Assembly: GCF_026191635.1 (NCBI RefSeq) | Contig: NZ_JAKRRW010000018.1 | Span: forward strand, 52,723-116,722 | Direction: 5' to 3' | DNA from: Photobacterium obscurum | Lineage (GTDB): Bacteria > Pseudomonadota > Gammaproteobacteria > Enterobacterales > Vibrionaceae | DNA length: 64,000 nucleotides | In this document: positions 18,247 through 27,498 of the stretch, piece by piece | Position numbering within the stretch: the stretch's first letter is position 1 | Layout: every line of letters starts with the position of its first letter | The notes under the pieces: generated by a model | Database searches by the model: none | Told to the model about the DNA's origin: nothing | What the model saw: the letters and a program-made list of their open reading frames with translations, nothing else | Position numbers and translations under genes: made by a program

Positions 18247-20247
18247 TTAGCTTTGTGTTCTCACTAAATCTGCCGTAATTGCGATAGCTTCATTTAAATA
18301 AGCATCAGGCGCTTCATAGTCTTTTGGAATATCATCCAAAGAGGCAAAGGTTTTTTCACCTAACGCTTTTTGACGCTTATTCAAGCGAGCTAGACGATCT
18401 GCTTCATCTTGCTCTTGCTCAGCAATACGTTTTTTTTCATTCAACGAGATCGTATTAATATCTTTTTCAACTTTATACTGAGTAATATCTTGCTGTATAA
18501 AATTGAACTCCATATCGTTACTGATACGCGCTTCATGTTTTGATTTCAGTGATGGTAACACTGCAGAAAAATTATAAATCTTCTGATAGTTTGCCGGCTT
18601 GATACTATCCCAAGGTAGAGCATTATCTTCGACACTTTCACCGGTTTCTGCCGGATCAATGGCCGTCGGGAATGCGACATCAGGTACTACCCCCAAGTTC
18701 TGGGTACTGCCGCCATTGATACGGTAGAACTTCTGGATCGTATACTGAACGTGGCCAAGGGGTTTATCGAACAAATCATAAATGTGGTTTAGAGAACGGT
18801 GTTGCTGAACCGTACCCTTACCGAACGATTGTTCACCGAGAACCACTGCACGACCATAATCTTGCATCGCAGCAGCGAAAATTTCAGAAGCAGAGGCACT
18901 GTAGCGGTTAACCAGTACCGTTAACGGGCTGTCAAAATAAACACGATCATCAGAATCGCCATTTACTTTTACCCGCCCATAACTATCACGTACCTGAACC
19001 ACTGGGCCACTATTAATAAACAGTCCAGTCAATGCAGTCGCTTCCGTTAAAGCACCGCCGCCATTGTTACGTAAATCAATAACAATGCCATCTACCTGCT
19101 GATCGTTTAGCTTACCAATTTCTTTTTTGGTATCTTCTGACAAACCGACATAAAAGCTAGGAATCTCAATAATACCGACTTTTCTGCCCTGCGAGGTCTT
19201 CACAGATGACTTCACAGCACGGTCTTCCAGTCGAATTTTGTCCCGCGTAATAGTTACATCGTAACTTTTTGCGTTCTTGCCTTCCGGCAAGATCTCCAGT
19301 TTAACCTTGCTGCCCTTAGGCCCCTTGATTAACTGAACGACATCATCAAGACGCCAACCGATCACATCCACCATATCTTTGCCATCTTGGGCAACACCGA
19401 TAATGCGATCACCCGCAGCAAGTTGCTTCGAAGCAGATGCCGGACCACCAGCGACTAAAGATCGAATAACGGTATAGTCATCGATAACTTGTAATACTGC
19501 CCCAATACCTTCAAGCGAAAGGTTCATTTCAGCCTGAAACTGTTCAGCATTACGTGGAGATAAATAGCTGGTATGAGGATCGACTTCACGTGCAAATGCA
19601 TTCATGTAGATCTGAAATACATCTTCGTTGTGAGTCTGTGTTAGTCGCTTGAGAGCATTATTGTAACGCTTAGCCAACGTTTCCTTGATTTCTTTCCACT
19701 CTTTACCCGTGAGTTTCAAGTTTAAGGCATCGTATTTTACGCGCTTACGCCATAATTCATTTAGCTCATTACGATCTTTCGCCCAATCGAGCTCAGAACG
19801 ATCGATAACAAAATCTTCATCGATATCGAATCGGATTTCCCTATCTAACAAAGTTAATGCGTATTGATAGCGGTCATAGCGACGTTCAAGCAACTTATTG
19901 AAAATATCAAACGCAGCAATGGACTCACCTCTTTTGAGCTGATCATCTAGCTGTGTTTCCCACTTTTCAAATTGCTTGATATCTGAAGCGGTTAGGAAGC
20001 TTTTATTGAAATCCAACATCTCGATATAACGATCAAAGACATTGGATGAAAATTCATCGTCAAGTGAGAATTGCTTGTAATGCGATCGGGTAAATCGAGA
20101 AGCAACCCTTTTACTTGCCGTTGCATGCTGCTTTTCAGGTGCAAGCTGCGGCAAGTCACTTAGCGAGTACTTGGCCTCTAGGGCCTGAGCTGAAGCTGCT
20201 AGCATCATGCCAGCAGCGATCAGTGAGAAACGGAATCGACATTTCAT
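18247..20247 (-). CDS. prc: tail-specific (carboxy-terminal) protease Prc
   Basis: Periplasmic S41 protease that processes FtsI and degrades murein hydrolases such as MepS. The 666 residues compare with 682 in E. coli. A signal peptide covers 1-23 (cleavage after ASAQA). A PDZ domain spans about 240-320 (LSLEGIGAVL, AAGDRIIGV). The catalytic serine S452 (SASASEIF) and lysine K477 (GEQSFGKGTV) align with the E. coli precursor numbering. A charged coiled C-terminal region follows. It starts 17 bases after proQ stops, as in E. coli, so the two form an operon. Confidence 0.97.
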   Translation of the reverse strand: MKCRFRFSLIAAGMMLAASAQALEAKYSLSDLPQLAPEKQHATASKRVASRFTRSHYKQFSLDDEFSSNVFDRYIEMLDFNKSFLTASDIKQFEKWETQLDDQLKRGESIAAFDIFNKLLERRYDRYQYALTLLDREIRFDIDEDFVIDRSELDWAKDRNELNELWRKRVKYDALNLKLTGKEWKEIKETLAKRYNNALKRLTQTHNEDVFQIYMNAFAREVDPHTSYLSPRNAEQFQAEMNLSLEGIGAVLQVIDDYTVIRSLVAGGPASASKQLAAGDRIIGVAQDGKDMVDVIGWRLDDVVQLIKGPKGSKVKLEILPEGKNAKSYDVTITRDKIRLEDRAVKSSVKTSQGRKVGIIEIPSFYVGLSEDTKKEIGKLNDQQVDGIVIDLRNNGGGALTEATALTGLFINSGPVVQVRDSYGRVKVNGDSDDRVYFDSPLTVLVNRYSASASEIFAAAMQDYGRAVVLGEQSFGKGTVQQHRSLNHIYDLFDKPLGHVQYTIQKFYRINGGSTQNLGVVPDVAFPTAIDPAETGESVEDNALPWDSIKPANYQKIYNFSAVLPSLKSKHEARISNDMEFNFIQQDITQYKVEKDINTISLNEKKRIAEQEQDEADRLARLNKRQKALGEKTFASLDDIPKDYEAPDAYLNEAIAITADLVRTQS

Positions 20248-20264
20248 ACGTCGAGCATTCTCCT

Positions 20265-20909
20265 TTACGAACGCAGGTGTTCCGCCTTAACTACCATGGT
20301 TAGACCATTGGTTAAACGAACACGCACATCGTCCTTATTAATTTCAACGATAGTCGCCGGCATGTTTCCGTTGCCCATATTTACACTAACGTCTTTGCCA
20401 ACTTTCACTTCATCAGCAGTCAGTGCACGGGTCGTTTCAGCAGGCTTTTTATTTAGCTTAGTCGTTTTTGGCTTAGTGTTCTTTGGTTTAGCCGTTTTTG
20501 CACGAATTTTTTTCGCTTTAGCTTCACCATCTTTGCTTGCAGCAGCTTTCGCTTCTGCTTGCTCTTTACGACGAGCGCGTACTTTAGCCTTGCTTTCTTC
20601 AAGTGCTTTTTTCGCGTGTTCTACGTGTTCTTCTTCCAACACACCACAGTCGTTGCCATCAAGGTCAACACGATTAGCACCAGCTTTTACACCGTGAAGG
20701 TAACGCCAGGAAGAAGTGTATTGACGCAGAGCGGTACGCAATTGTGTTTTACTTACTTTTGGATCTTCGTTAAGACGCTCAGCGAGATCTTGGAAGATAC
20801 CAATTTTTAGAGGCTTTGCTTCACCTTCAACAGTAAAACATTTTGGGAAACGCTCAGCAATGTATGCAATCACTTCTTTACTGTTCGTTAGCTTTTCAGA
20901 GTTTTCCAT
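20265..20909 (-). CDS. proQ: RNA chaperone ProQ
   Basis: FinO-domain RNA-binding protein that binds many small RNAs and mRNA 3' ends. The FinO domain occupies residues 1-120 (FPKCFTVEGEAKPLKIGI, LRTALRQYTSSWRYLHG). A lysine- and alanine-rich linker (about 125-165) and a C-terminal Tudor-like domain (KVGKDVSVNMGNGNMPATI, about 168-214) follow. The ATG at 20909 is used rather than a start five codons earlier, because AGGA lies six bases before it and family members begin MEN. 214 residues; E. coli 232. Confidence 0.95.
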   Translation of the reverse strand: MENSEKLTNSKEVIAYIAERFPKCFTVEGEAKPLKIGIFQDLAERLNEDPKVSKTQLRTALRQYTSSWRYLHGVKAGANRVDLDGNDCGVLEEEHVEHAKKALEESKAKVRARRKEQAEAKAAASKDGEAKAKKIRAKTAKPKNTKPKTTKLNKKPAETTRALTADEVKVGKDVSVNMGNGNMPATIVEINKDDVRVRLTNGLTMVVKAEHLRS

Positions 20910-21018
20910 GGACTTTCCTGACAAATGCGAGTCAACCTCGCCGTTAGTACTTTGATCAAAAAGAAATAGTGTGGCTATTATAGTTACCTAACGCTGAAAA
21001 ACCACCGAAAGCATGCAA

Positions 21019-21477
21019 TTAGAGCCTTTTTTGTAGTTCTTCAACCAAAGAAACCAGTCCGTCCTCATCAGTTTGGTTAAATCTTGATAAATTTGGGCTA
21101 TCAATATCCAGTACCCCATACAATTTACCTTTCACGGTAAAGGGAATCACGATCTCAGAATTACTGGCAGCATCGCAGGCAATATGCCCTTCAAACTGAT
21201 GCACATTATCAACACGTTGCACCTTGTTTTCTGATATTGCGGTACCACACACCCCTCTTCCAACCGGAATACGAACACAAGCCGGCTTGCCCTGAAAAGG
21301 CCCTAGAACCAACTGGTCGTCTTTCAAGAAATAGAAACCGACCCAGTTAATATCTTCTAACTCCATGTTCAGTAACGCACTAATATTAGAGATATTAGCA
21401 ATGAGATCCGGCTCACCCTCGATCAGTGCAATGGCCTGTTTTGTGAGTCTTTTATAAGTAGCGGCTCTAATTTCCAT
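21019..21477 (-). CDS. msrC: free methionine-(R)-sulfoxide reductase (GAF domain)
   Basis: Reduces free methionine-R-sulfoxide, a cytosolic repair enzyme formed by one GAF domain. The three cysteines C67, C77 and C101 have the same spacing (10 and 24) as C84, C94 and C118 of E. coli fRMsr. The GAF signatures NWVGFYFL and GVLDIDSP are present. 152 residues. It lies upstream of proQ-prc as in E. coli (yebR). Its start is only 42 bases from a Fur-box match on the way to the divergent ABC exporter, so the same box could influence it. Confidence 0.95.
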   Translation of the reverse strand: MEIRAATYKRLTKQAIALIEGEPDLIANISNISALLNMELEDINWVGFYFLKDDQLVLGPFQGKPACVRIPVGRGVCGTAISENKVQRVDNVHQFEGHIACDAASNSEIVIPFTVKGKLYGVLDIDSPNLSRFNQTDEDGLVSLVEELQKRL

Positions 21478-21518
21478 GGCTTACTCCTTTTATAGCCGTT
21501 AGAATGAAAATTCTTATT

Positions 21519-21537
21519 AGTAATGGGAATCATTATC
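21519..21537 (+). promoter_or_regulatory. Fur box in front of the ABC exporter
   Basis: AGTAATGGGAATCATTATC matches 15 of 19 positions of the classical Fur consensus GATAATGATAATCATTATC, with the right half intact. It lies 25-43 bases upstream of the chosen start of the ABC exporter and 42 bases from msrC. Iron control is inferred. Confidence 0.7.
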
Positions 21538-21561
21538 ACAGTGAAAGGCAATCCGAATCAA

Positions 21562-23394
21562 ATGATTAACTGGTCTTGGTTGATAAAGCAAGCAAAACAT
21601 CACCGCCCTAGACTCGTCGTAGCAAACATCATCGCTATTATGGCTACGCTAATTAGCGTACCTATTCCTTTACTGATGCCATTAATGGTTGACGAAATAT
21701 TGTTGGATAAACCAGCGGGTGGAATTCAGTTCCTCAACATCTTCTTGCCAGAGTCATTGCATCAGCCAACTGCCTATATTCTGCTTGTCCTTGTTTTCGT
21801 GGTATTAATGCGTATTGGCAGCCAGGCACTGAATATTCTTCAAAGCAGACAATTCACACTTGTCGCGAAAGACATCACTTATAATATGCGTCGGCACCTG
21901 ATTGATAAGTTGGGTCGTATCAGCATGCGCCAGTATGAGGAACGTGGCAGCGGCGGAATTACCTCCCACCTCATCACTGATGTTGAAACCATCGATAAGT
22001 TTGTTGGGGATACCCTTAGTCGCTTTCTCATTGGCTTGCTGACAGTAATGGGAACGGCTGCCATTCTCCTGTGGCTAAACTGGCAACTTGGCTTATTCAT
22101 CCTGTTGGTAAACCCGATTGTGGTCTATGCCTCACGCATGATGGGAAATCGTGTTAAGACCCTAAAGAAAAAAGAGAACCAGGCATTTGAAAGGTTCCAG
22201 CAACGATTAGTCGAAACGCTTGACGGTATCTATCAGCTACGTGCAGCCAACCGCGAAAGAGAATTCCTGGCTCAACTAAAATCCAATGCCAACGACATTC
22301 GCCATGATGCTGACAAGTACGCATGGCAATCCGAGGCGGCAGGCCGTCTTTCATTTCTTCTGTTCTTGGTCGGTTTCGAGCTTTTCCGTGCCATGGCCAT
22401 GATCATGGTGCTGTTTAGTGATTTAACCATTGGTCAAATGTTTGCTGTTTTTGGTTACCTATGGTTCATGCTAGGCCCGGTTCAGGAGCTATTAGGTATC
22501 CAGTTTGCGTGGTATAGCGCATCGGCTGCCATGCAACGCCTAAATGGCTTGATTTTACTTGAAGAAGAAGTACGTCCAACACCTAAAGTCGATCCTTTTA
22601 CCGATGGTGAAACCCTACAGATTGATGTCGGAGATCTTCACTTTGCCTATGATGAAGATAAAGAAGTTCTCCGTGGGCTAAACCTATCGATTCCATCTGG
22701 CAAACGTGTTGCTCTTGTTGGCTCGTCAGGGGGTGGTAAATCGACCTTGATCCAATTGCTACTGGGTATCTATCAGAAAGACAGTGGACACATTATCATC
22801 AATGGCCACCCTATCGAAGATGTTGGCTACGAAGCGCTGCGAGACAAGATGGCTGTTGTGTTACAGCACCCCGTTCTTTTTAATGATACATTAAGACATA
22901 ATCTCACACTGGGTGGCGAATTTACCGATACGCAGTTATGGCAAGCGCTCGAAATCGCTCAAATGACCGACGTGACCCAACGCTTAACAAGTGGCCTGGA
23001 TACTGAAATCGGTCGTCAGGGTATAAAGTTGTCTGGTGGTCAGCGTCAGCGTCTAGCCATTGCGCGAATGATTCTTGCTAACCCCGAATTCGTTATACTT
23101 GATGAAGCAACATCGGCATTGGACACAGCGACAGAGGCTGCACTTCATACTGCTCTTAACCAGTTTTTAGCTAATAGAACGACCCTAATTGTGGCGCACC
23201 GTTTATCCGCGGTTAAGCAAGCTGATTTAATCTATGTGCTCGAAGACGGCCAAGTCAGTCAAACCGGCACGCATTCGGAGCTAGTAAAAGAAGAAGGCCT
23301 CTATCAGACGTTATATGGCTCAGTACAATCAGCTGACCCGACAACTTCTGAATCCAATGACCAACTATCGGTAGCCAGAATGAACCTAAAATAA
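21562..23394 (+). CDS. ABC exporter, fused membrane and ATPase domains
   Basis: Homodimeric-type exporter half-transporter of 610 residues in the inner membrane. Six transmembrane helices occupy about 1-310, including VVANIIAIMATLISVPIPLLM and LIGLLTVMGTAAILLW. The nucleotide-binding domain shows Walker A GSSGGGKST, signature LSGGQRQR and Walker B FVILDEATSALD. The frame extends 13 codons upstream, but that part overlaps the Fur box; ATG at 21562 (MINWSWLIKQ) is preferred though its ribosome site is weak. The substrate is unknown; the Fur box suggests a role linked to iron, for example siderophore export. Not part of the E. coli msrC-letA locus, so inserted here. letA follows after 69 bases without a terminator. 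Confidence 0.9.
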   Translation: MINWSWLIKQAKHHRPRLVVANIIAIMATLISVPIPLLMPLMVDEILLDKPAGGIQFLNIFLPESLHQPTAYILLVLVFVVLMRIGSQALNILQSRQFTLVAKDITYNMRRHLIDKLGRISMRQYEERGSGGITSHLITDVETIDKFVGDTLSRFLIGLLTVMGTAAILLWLNWQLGLFILLVNPIVVYASRMMGNRVKTLKKKENQAFERFQQRLVETLDGIYQLRAANREREFLAQLKSNANDIRHDADKYAWQSEAAGRLSFLLFLVGFELFRAMAMIMVLFSDLTIGQMFAVFGYLWFMLGPVQELLGIQFAWYSASAAMQRLNGLILLEEEVRPTPKVDPFTDGETLQIDVGDLHFAYDEDKEVLRGLNLSIPSGKRVALVGSSGGGKSTLIQLLLGIYQKDSGHIIINGHPIEDVGYEALRDKMAVVLQHPVLFNDTLRHNLTLGGEFTDTQLWQALEIAQMTDVTQRLTSGLDTEIGRQGIKLSGGQRQRLAIARMILANPEFVILDEATSALDTATEAALHTALNQFLANRTTLIVAHRLSAVKQADLIYVLEDGQVSQTGTHSELVKEEGLYQTLYGSVQSADPTTSESNDQLSVARMNLK

Positions 23395-23463
23395 TATAGT
23401 GTTCGTTTTTTCAAGCTAACGCTCAGAAACATCAAGTTTTTGTCTATAAAGGATTAAACAATC

Positions 23464-24657
23464 ATGTCTACGGCAAGACTATGTCCCGGCTGCGACCTAC
23501 CTGTGATGCCTCAGGTAACCCAACGTGGACACAGTGCCTACTGCCCTCGCTGCAATACCCGACTCTATCGCGGAGGTGTCAGCCATTTTAGCAGTGAGCT
23601 AGCCATTGCTATGACTTGTTTGATCCTTTTCATTCCTGCTCACTTTTTTCCATTAATTACCATTCGCCTTTTTGGCGTCATGATCCCGGCTACGCTACCA
23701 TCAGGAACACTCACCCTCGCTTCTGATTTTCCGGCAGTGGCTATTCTTATCCTGTTTTGTAGCACGATTGCCCCCTTGCTGGTGAGCTTATCTGTTGTCA
23801 GTGCTCAGGTAGGTTTAAAACTCAAGCATTTCCGCCTGTTCCGTACCTCATTGTGGATGATTGAACACCTTAAATACTGGGCGATGTTTGATGTTTTTCT
23901 TGTCAGCCTTGGGATCTCTTGTTTTAAAGTTCAGGACTATGCCGATATCTACGTCGGTCCCGGCCTGTACTCATTAGTGCTCTTGCAAATTCTCATGTCG
24001 CTATTGATCACCCGCATCAGTGTCAATCGCTATTGGGAAGCATGGAAGCCAGAAACCGATCACAAAACCAACGAGCTAGAAGTTCATTGTCACACTTGTC
24101 ACCTGACTCAGGCACATGCCGAGAGTTGTGTGCGTTGCGCGTCATCTTTATATCATCGTATGCCGTATTCGATTCAGAAAACCTGGGCATACCTGATCGC
24201 CGCGGCTGTATTTATTTTTCCGGCCAACCTCTTCCCTATTTCAATATTTCTCAACAATGGAAAGCGGGTGGAAGATACCATTTTTTCCGGTGTCGCCTCA
24301 CTGATCCAAAGTGACATGGCCGGTATTGCGATCATTATCTTCGTCGCCAGTATTGTCGTACCAGCCGCTAAAATTCTTGGGCTGGCATTTATCTTATTGA
24401 CCATCCAGTTTAAGCGCGAGGTTAACCACCTCCAGCGCATGAAACTTTATCGGGTCATCCAGTGGATTGGAAAGTGGTCGATGATGGATCTTTTCGTTAT
24501 CTCTCTCATGGTAGCGTTAATTGACCGTGACCAAATTCTTGATTTTACGCCAGGCCCCGGGGCGATTGCCTTCGGCGTTGTGGTGGTGCTTACCATGCTC
24601 TCTGCAGAAAGCTTAGATTCTCGTCTGATATGGGACAACTATGAACAACGGACTTAA
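23464..24657 (+). CDS. letA: LetA (YebS) inner-membrane partner of LetB, PqiA family
   Basis: Multi-pass inner-membrane protein that works with the MCE tunnel LetB in lipid transport across the envelope. Two zinc ribbons, CPGCDLP...CPRC at residues 7-31 and CHTCHL...CVRC near 204-222, precede two four-helix membrane halves, the layout of PqiA/YebS. 397 residues against 427 in E. coli. AAAGGA lies ten bases before the ATG. It overlaps letB by 17 bases, so the two are translationally linked, and it may share a transcript with the Fur-preceded exporter gene. Confidence 0.93.
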   Translation: MSTARLCPGCDLPVMPQVTQRGHSAYCPRCNTRLYRGGVSHFSSELAIAMTCLILFIPAHFFPLITIRLFGVMIPATLPSGTLTLASDFPAVAILILFCSTIAPLLVSLSVVSAQVGLKLKHFRLFRTSLWMIEHLKYWAMFDVFLVSLGISCFKVQDYADIYVGPGLYSLVLLQILMSLLITRISVNRYWEAWKPETDHKTNELEVHCHTCHLTQAHAESCVRCASSLYHRMPYSIQKTWAYLIAAAVFIFPANLFPISIFLNNGKRVEDTIFSGVASLIQSDMAGIAIIIFVASIVVPAAKILGLAFILLTIQFKREVNHLQRMKLYRVIQWIGKWSMMDLFVISLMVALIDRDQILDFTPGPGAIAFGVVVVLTMLSAESLDSRLIWDNYEQRT

Positions 24658-27268
24658 TAACCGGCAACCAGAACCGGTCGACATTAAACGTGACCGAGGC
24701 ATTTCTCCTTTATGGATACTGCCACTACTTGCGCTGACTCTTGCAGGCTGGCTTGTATATAAAGCCGTCAATGAGACAGGGGAAAGGATAAAAATCCACT
24801 TCAGTGATGCCGCGGGCCTCACTGCGGGAAGAACCACCATCCGCTACCAAGGCTTGGAAGTTGGTATAGTACGTGAGGTTAGCTTGTCCGAAGATCTGCA
24901 AAGCATCTACGCCGAAGCGGACATTTATCCTGAAGCCGTTCAGACACTCAAGGAAGGGACGCGTTTTTGGCTGGTAAAACCCAAAGCGTCAATTACCGGT
25001 ATCTCGGGCCTTGATGCATTGGTTTCCGGTAACTATATTGCGCTCCAGCCGGGTGCCGGTAAAGCAGCCTTTGAGTTTGCCGCTCTAGATACCCAGCCTT
25101 CTGACATCCCGTTGGGACAAGGACTAAAAATACAGTTACGTTCACCTAATCTGGCCTCGGTCAGCATCGGCTCTCAAGTAATGTATAAAAAGATCCCTGT
25201 GGGTGAAGTCTATAACTATACCCTCAGCAATGATAAAAAACGTGTTCTGATTGATATATTGATCAAGCCACAATATGCCGAACTGGTTACCAATAAGAGC
25301 CGCTTCTGGAATGTAAGCGGTATGAGTGCCAATGTCGGCTTTAACGGTATCGATGTTCAGTTTGAAAGCCTATCCGCGATGATCGGCGGTGCGATTGCCT
25401 TTGATTCACCGGACGAAGGCTTAGCGATTGAAGATAATCATTTATTCCGCCTCTACCCTGATCTCAATACTGCAGGCCGCGGTATTGCGATTACTATCGA
25501 CCTGCCAGATGACAATAACATCAATACAAGTGGTGCTCCTATCATCTTCCGCGGATTAAAAATCGGTCAAATATCGGATCTTCGCCTAGACAAAGAGCGC
25601 CAGAAGATTATTGCTCACGCAGCAATTGAGCCGAGTATGAGTGATTTGCTGACCACCGGCTCTCGGATGCTACTTGAAGAGGCCGAGCTCTCGTTAACCG
25701 GTGTTAAGAACATCGGCAACCTGATCCGCGGTAATTTCCTGACCCTGATCCCCGGAGAAGGTGAAACGACACGACAGTTCAAGGCAATCACCGAAGATGA
25801 GTTACAGGAACAACTTCCGGGAGTTGCCACCTTCTCTCTGTACGCTGATAGCAGCCACGGCATTAAACGTGGGACTAAGCTAAAGCATCTTGGCTTGGAA
25901 GTGGGTCGAGTAAAAAGAGTGGCATTTGAAGACAACAAAGTCCGTTTTGATGTCATCGTAAAACCAGAGCACACCTCACTGGTTCGCTCTGCCAGTCGCT
26001 TTTATCTTGATGGCGGCATCCAGGCAAACATTAGCTCAAGAGGTATTGATGTTAACGTGCCACCTGCCGACCAACTGATCAGCCAAAGTATTAGCTTTAC
26101 CAGTACTGGTAGCTCTAAAATTCAAAAAAGCTATCCGCTATATGAAAACCTGCAACTAGCAAAACTAGCAGCAGACAGCGCCAAAGGACTTGCCCGATTT
26201 ACCCTATTTGCCGACGAGTTACCTCCGGTTTCCGAAGGCAGCCCGATCCTCTACCGTAACCTGCAAGTTGGTGAAGTCAGAAACTACGCCCTCACACGTG
26301 ACGGCGTCACTATCTCTATTACGATAAGTAATAAGTATCGCCACCTGATCAAACCCAATACCGTTTTCTGGAATCGTTCAGGGGTTGAAGTTGAAGCTGG
26401 TCTTGGTGGAGTTAAAGTCAAAGCCGACCCAATTAGCACCCTAATCAAAGGCGGCATTGCTTTTGACGAGCTAGAAGGTGTTACCAATAAGGTCGGCAAC
26501 CGTTACAAGCTGTACTCTAGCTTGAATGAAGCCAAAGATTTTGGCTTGCTGATCACGATGACGGCTGATAATGCCAAAGCGATTTCTACCAATTCCGACA
26601 TCCGCTATCAAGGCGTCAATGTTGGTAAAGTGATTGAAACAATTCCGGATTTTAATGCAGGTAACATCAAGGTAAAAGCACGCCTTTTCCCGAAATATGC
26701 GGAGTTGCTCGCTAAGTCAAACAGCTACTTCTGGGTTGTAACACCTCAAATTAGTATCAGCGGTGCAAAGAACCTGGATACATTATTGAGCAGTTATATT
26801 GCCGTAACACCGGGTGACGGGCACTATTCCCAGACATTTGAACTGGGTACATCCGAGCTGGTTAAGTCGGGACTGACGGTGATCTTGGAAAGTGAAGACC
26901 GCAATTCAATAAGCCAAGGCACTCCACTGCTCTATCGCGATATCCAGGTTGGCCAAGTCGTTAACGTGGCACTGGGCGAACTGGCCGATCGTGTTATTGT
27001 CGAGGCGCAGGTTGAACAAGAATATAGTCACCTCGTTCGTACTGACACCGTATTCTGGAATGTATCAGGTATCGACGTCACGATTGGACTAACTGGGGCT
27101 TCGGTTCAAAGTGGTACCGTAGATAGCCTAATTCGTGGTGGCATCGCCTTCGCAACTCCGGAAGAGCAACCTTTGTCACCAAAAGCCAAGCCGGAAACCC
27201 ATTACCTGCTGCATCAACAAGCCAAGCCACAGTGGAGAACTTGGCGAACAGCCATTCCTCGCCACTAA
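24641..27268 (+). CDS. letB: LetB (YebT), seven-MCE-domain envelope lipid-transport tunnel
   Basis: 875 residues, almost the same as E. coli YebT (877), which forms a hexameric tunnel of seven stacked MCE rings across the periplasm. One N-terminal transmembrane helix (residues about 23-42, WILPLLALTLAGWLVYKAV) anchors it. Repeated MCE units carry the pattern IRYQGLxVG / ILYRNLQVG / LLYRDIQVG followed by RFW or VFWN and by GGIAF, at roughly 115-residue intervals, seven in all. Part of the letAB pair. Confidence 0.95.
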   Translation: MNNGLNNRQPEPVDIKRDRGISPLWILPLLALTLAGWLVYKAVNETGERIKIHFSDAAGLTAGRTTIRYQGLEVGIVREVSLSEDLQSIYAEADIYPEAVQTLKEGTRFWLVKPKASITGISGLDALVSGNYIALQPGAGKAAFEFAALDTQPSDIPLGQGLKIQLRSPNLASVSIGSQVMYKKIPVGEVYNYTLSNDKKRVLIDILIKPQYAELVTNKSRFWNVSGMSANVGFNGIDVQFESLSAMIGGAIAFDSPDEGLAIEDNHLFRLYPDLNTAGRGIAITIDLPDDNNINTSGAPIIFRGLKIGQISDLRLDKERQKIIAHAAIEPSMSDLLTTGSRMLLEEAELSLTGVKNIGNLIRGNFLTLIPGEGETTRQFKAITEDELQEQLPGVATFSLYADSSHGIKRGTKLKHLGLEVGRVKRVAFEDNKVRFDVIVKPEHTSLVRSASRFYLDGGIQANISSRGIDVNVPPADQLISQSISFTSTGSSKIQKSYPLYENLQLAKLAADSAKGLARFTLFADELPPVSEGSPILYRNLQVGEVRNYALTRDGVTISITISNKYRHLIKPNTVFWNRSGVEVEAGLGGVKVKADPISTLIKGGIAFDELEGVTNKVGNRYKLYSSLNEAKDFGLLITMTADNAKAISTNSDIRYQGVNVGKVIETIPDFNAGNIKVKARLFPKYAELLAKSNSYFWVVTPQISISGAKNLDTLLSSYIAVTPGDGHYSQTFELGTSELVKSGLTVILESEDRNSISQGTPLLYRDIQVGQVVNVALGELADRVIVEAQVEQEYSHLVRTDTVFWNVSGIDVTIGLTGASVQSGTVDSLIRGGIAFATPEEQPLSPKAKPETHYLLHQQAKPQWRTWRTAIPRH

Positions 27269-27302
27269 AAGGAACGTAATACCTCCCCATGCATTAACCT
27301 AT

Positions 27303-27330
27303 AAGGAGCGCACTGCGCTCCTTTTTCTTT
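27303..27330 (+). terminator. terminator of letAB
   Basis: AGGAGCGC-ACT-GCGCTCCT hairpin then TTTTCTTTT, 35 bases after the letB stop. Confidence 0.9.
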
Positions 27331-27364
27331 TCCATCGAAAAGAATAAAATTCGATATAAATAAC

Positions 27365-27397
27365 TATACCCAAGCACCCTCAAGATGCTTGGGTATA
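27365..27397. repeat. 12-base inverted repeat, possible dispersed palindrome
   Basis: TATACCCAAGCA and TGCTTGGGTATA form a perfect stem with a 9-base loop and no T-run. It follows the letAB terminator, so a second terminator is unnecessary. It may be one copy of a dispersed palindromic element, which one window cannot show. Confidence 0.55.
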
Positions 27398-27498
27398 TAT
27401 CTAGTGGAACAATTGCCTGATTCTAATCCTCAAACATCGATTATTAGCACTGTTTGTTATAGACTCACGCCCCATTGCTAGTTAAACGAGATAGTCCC

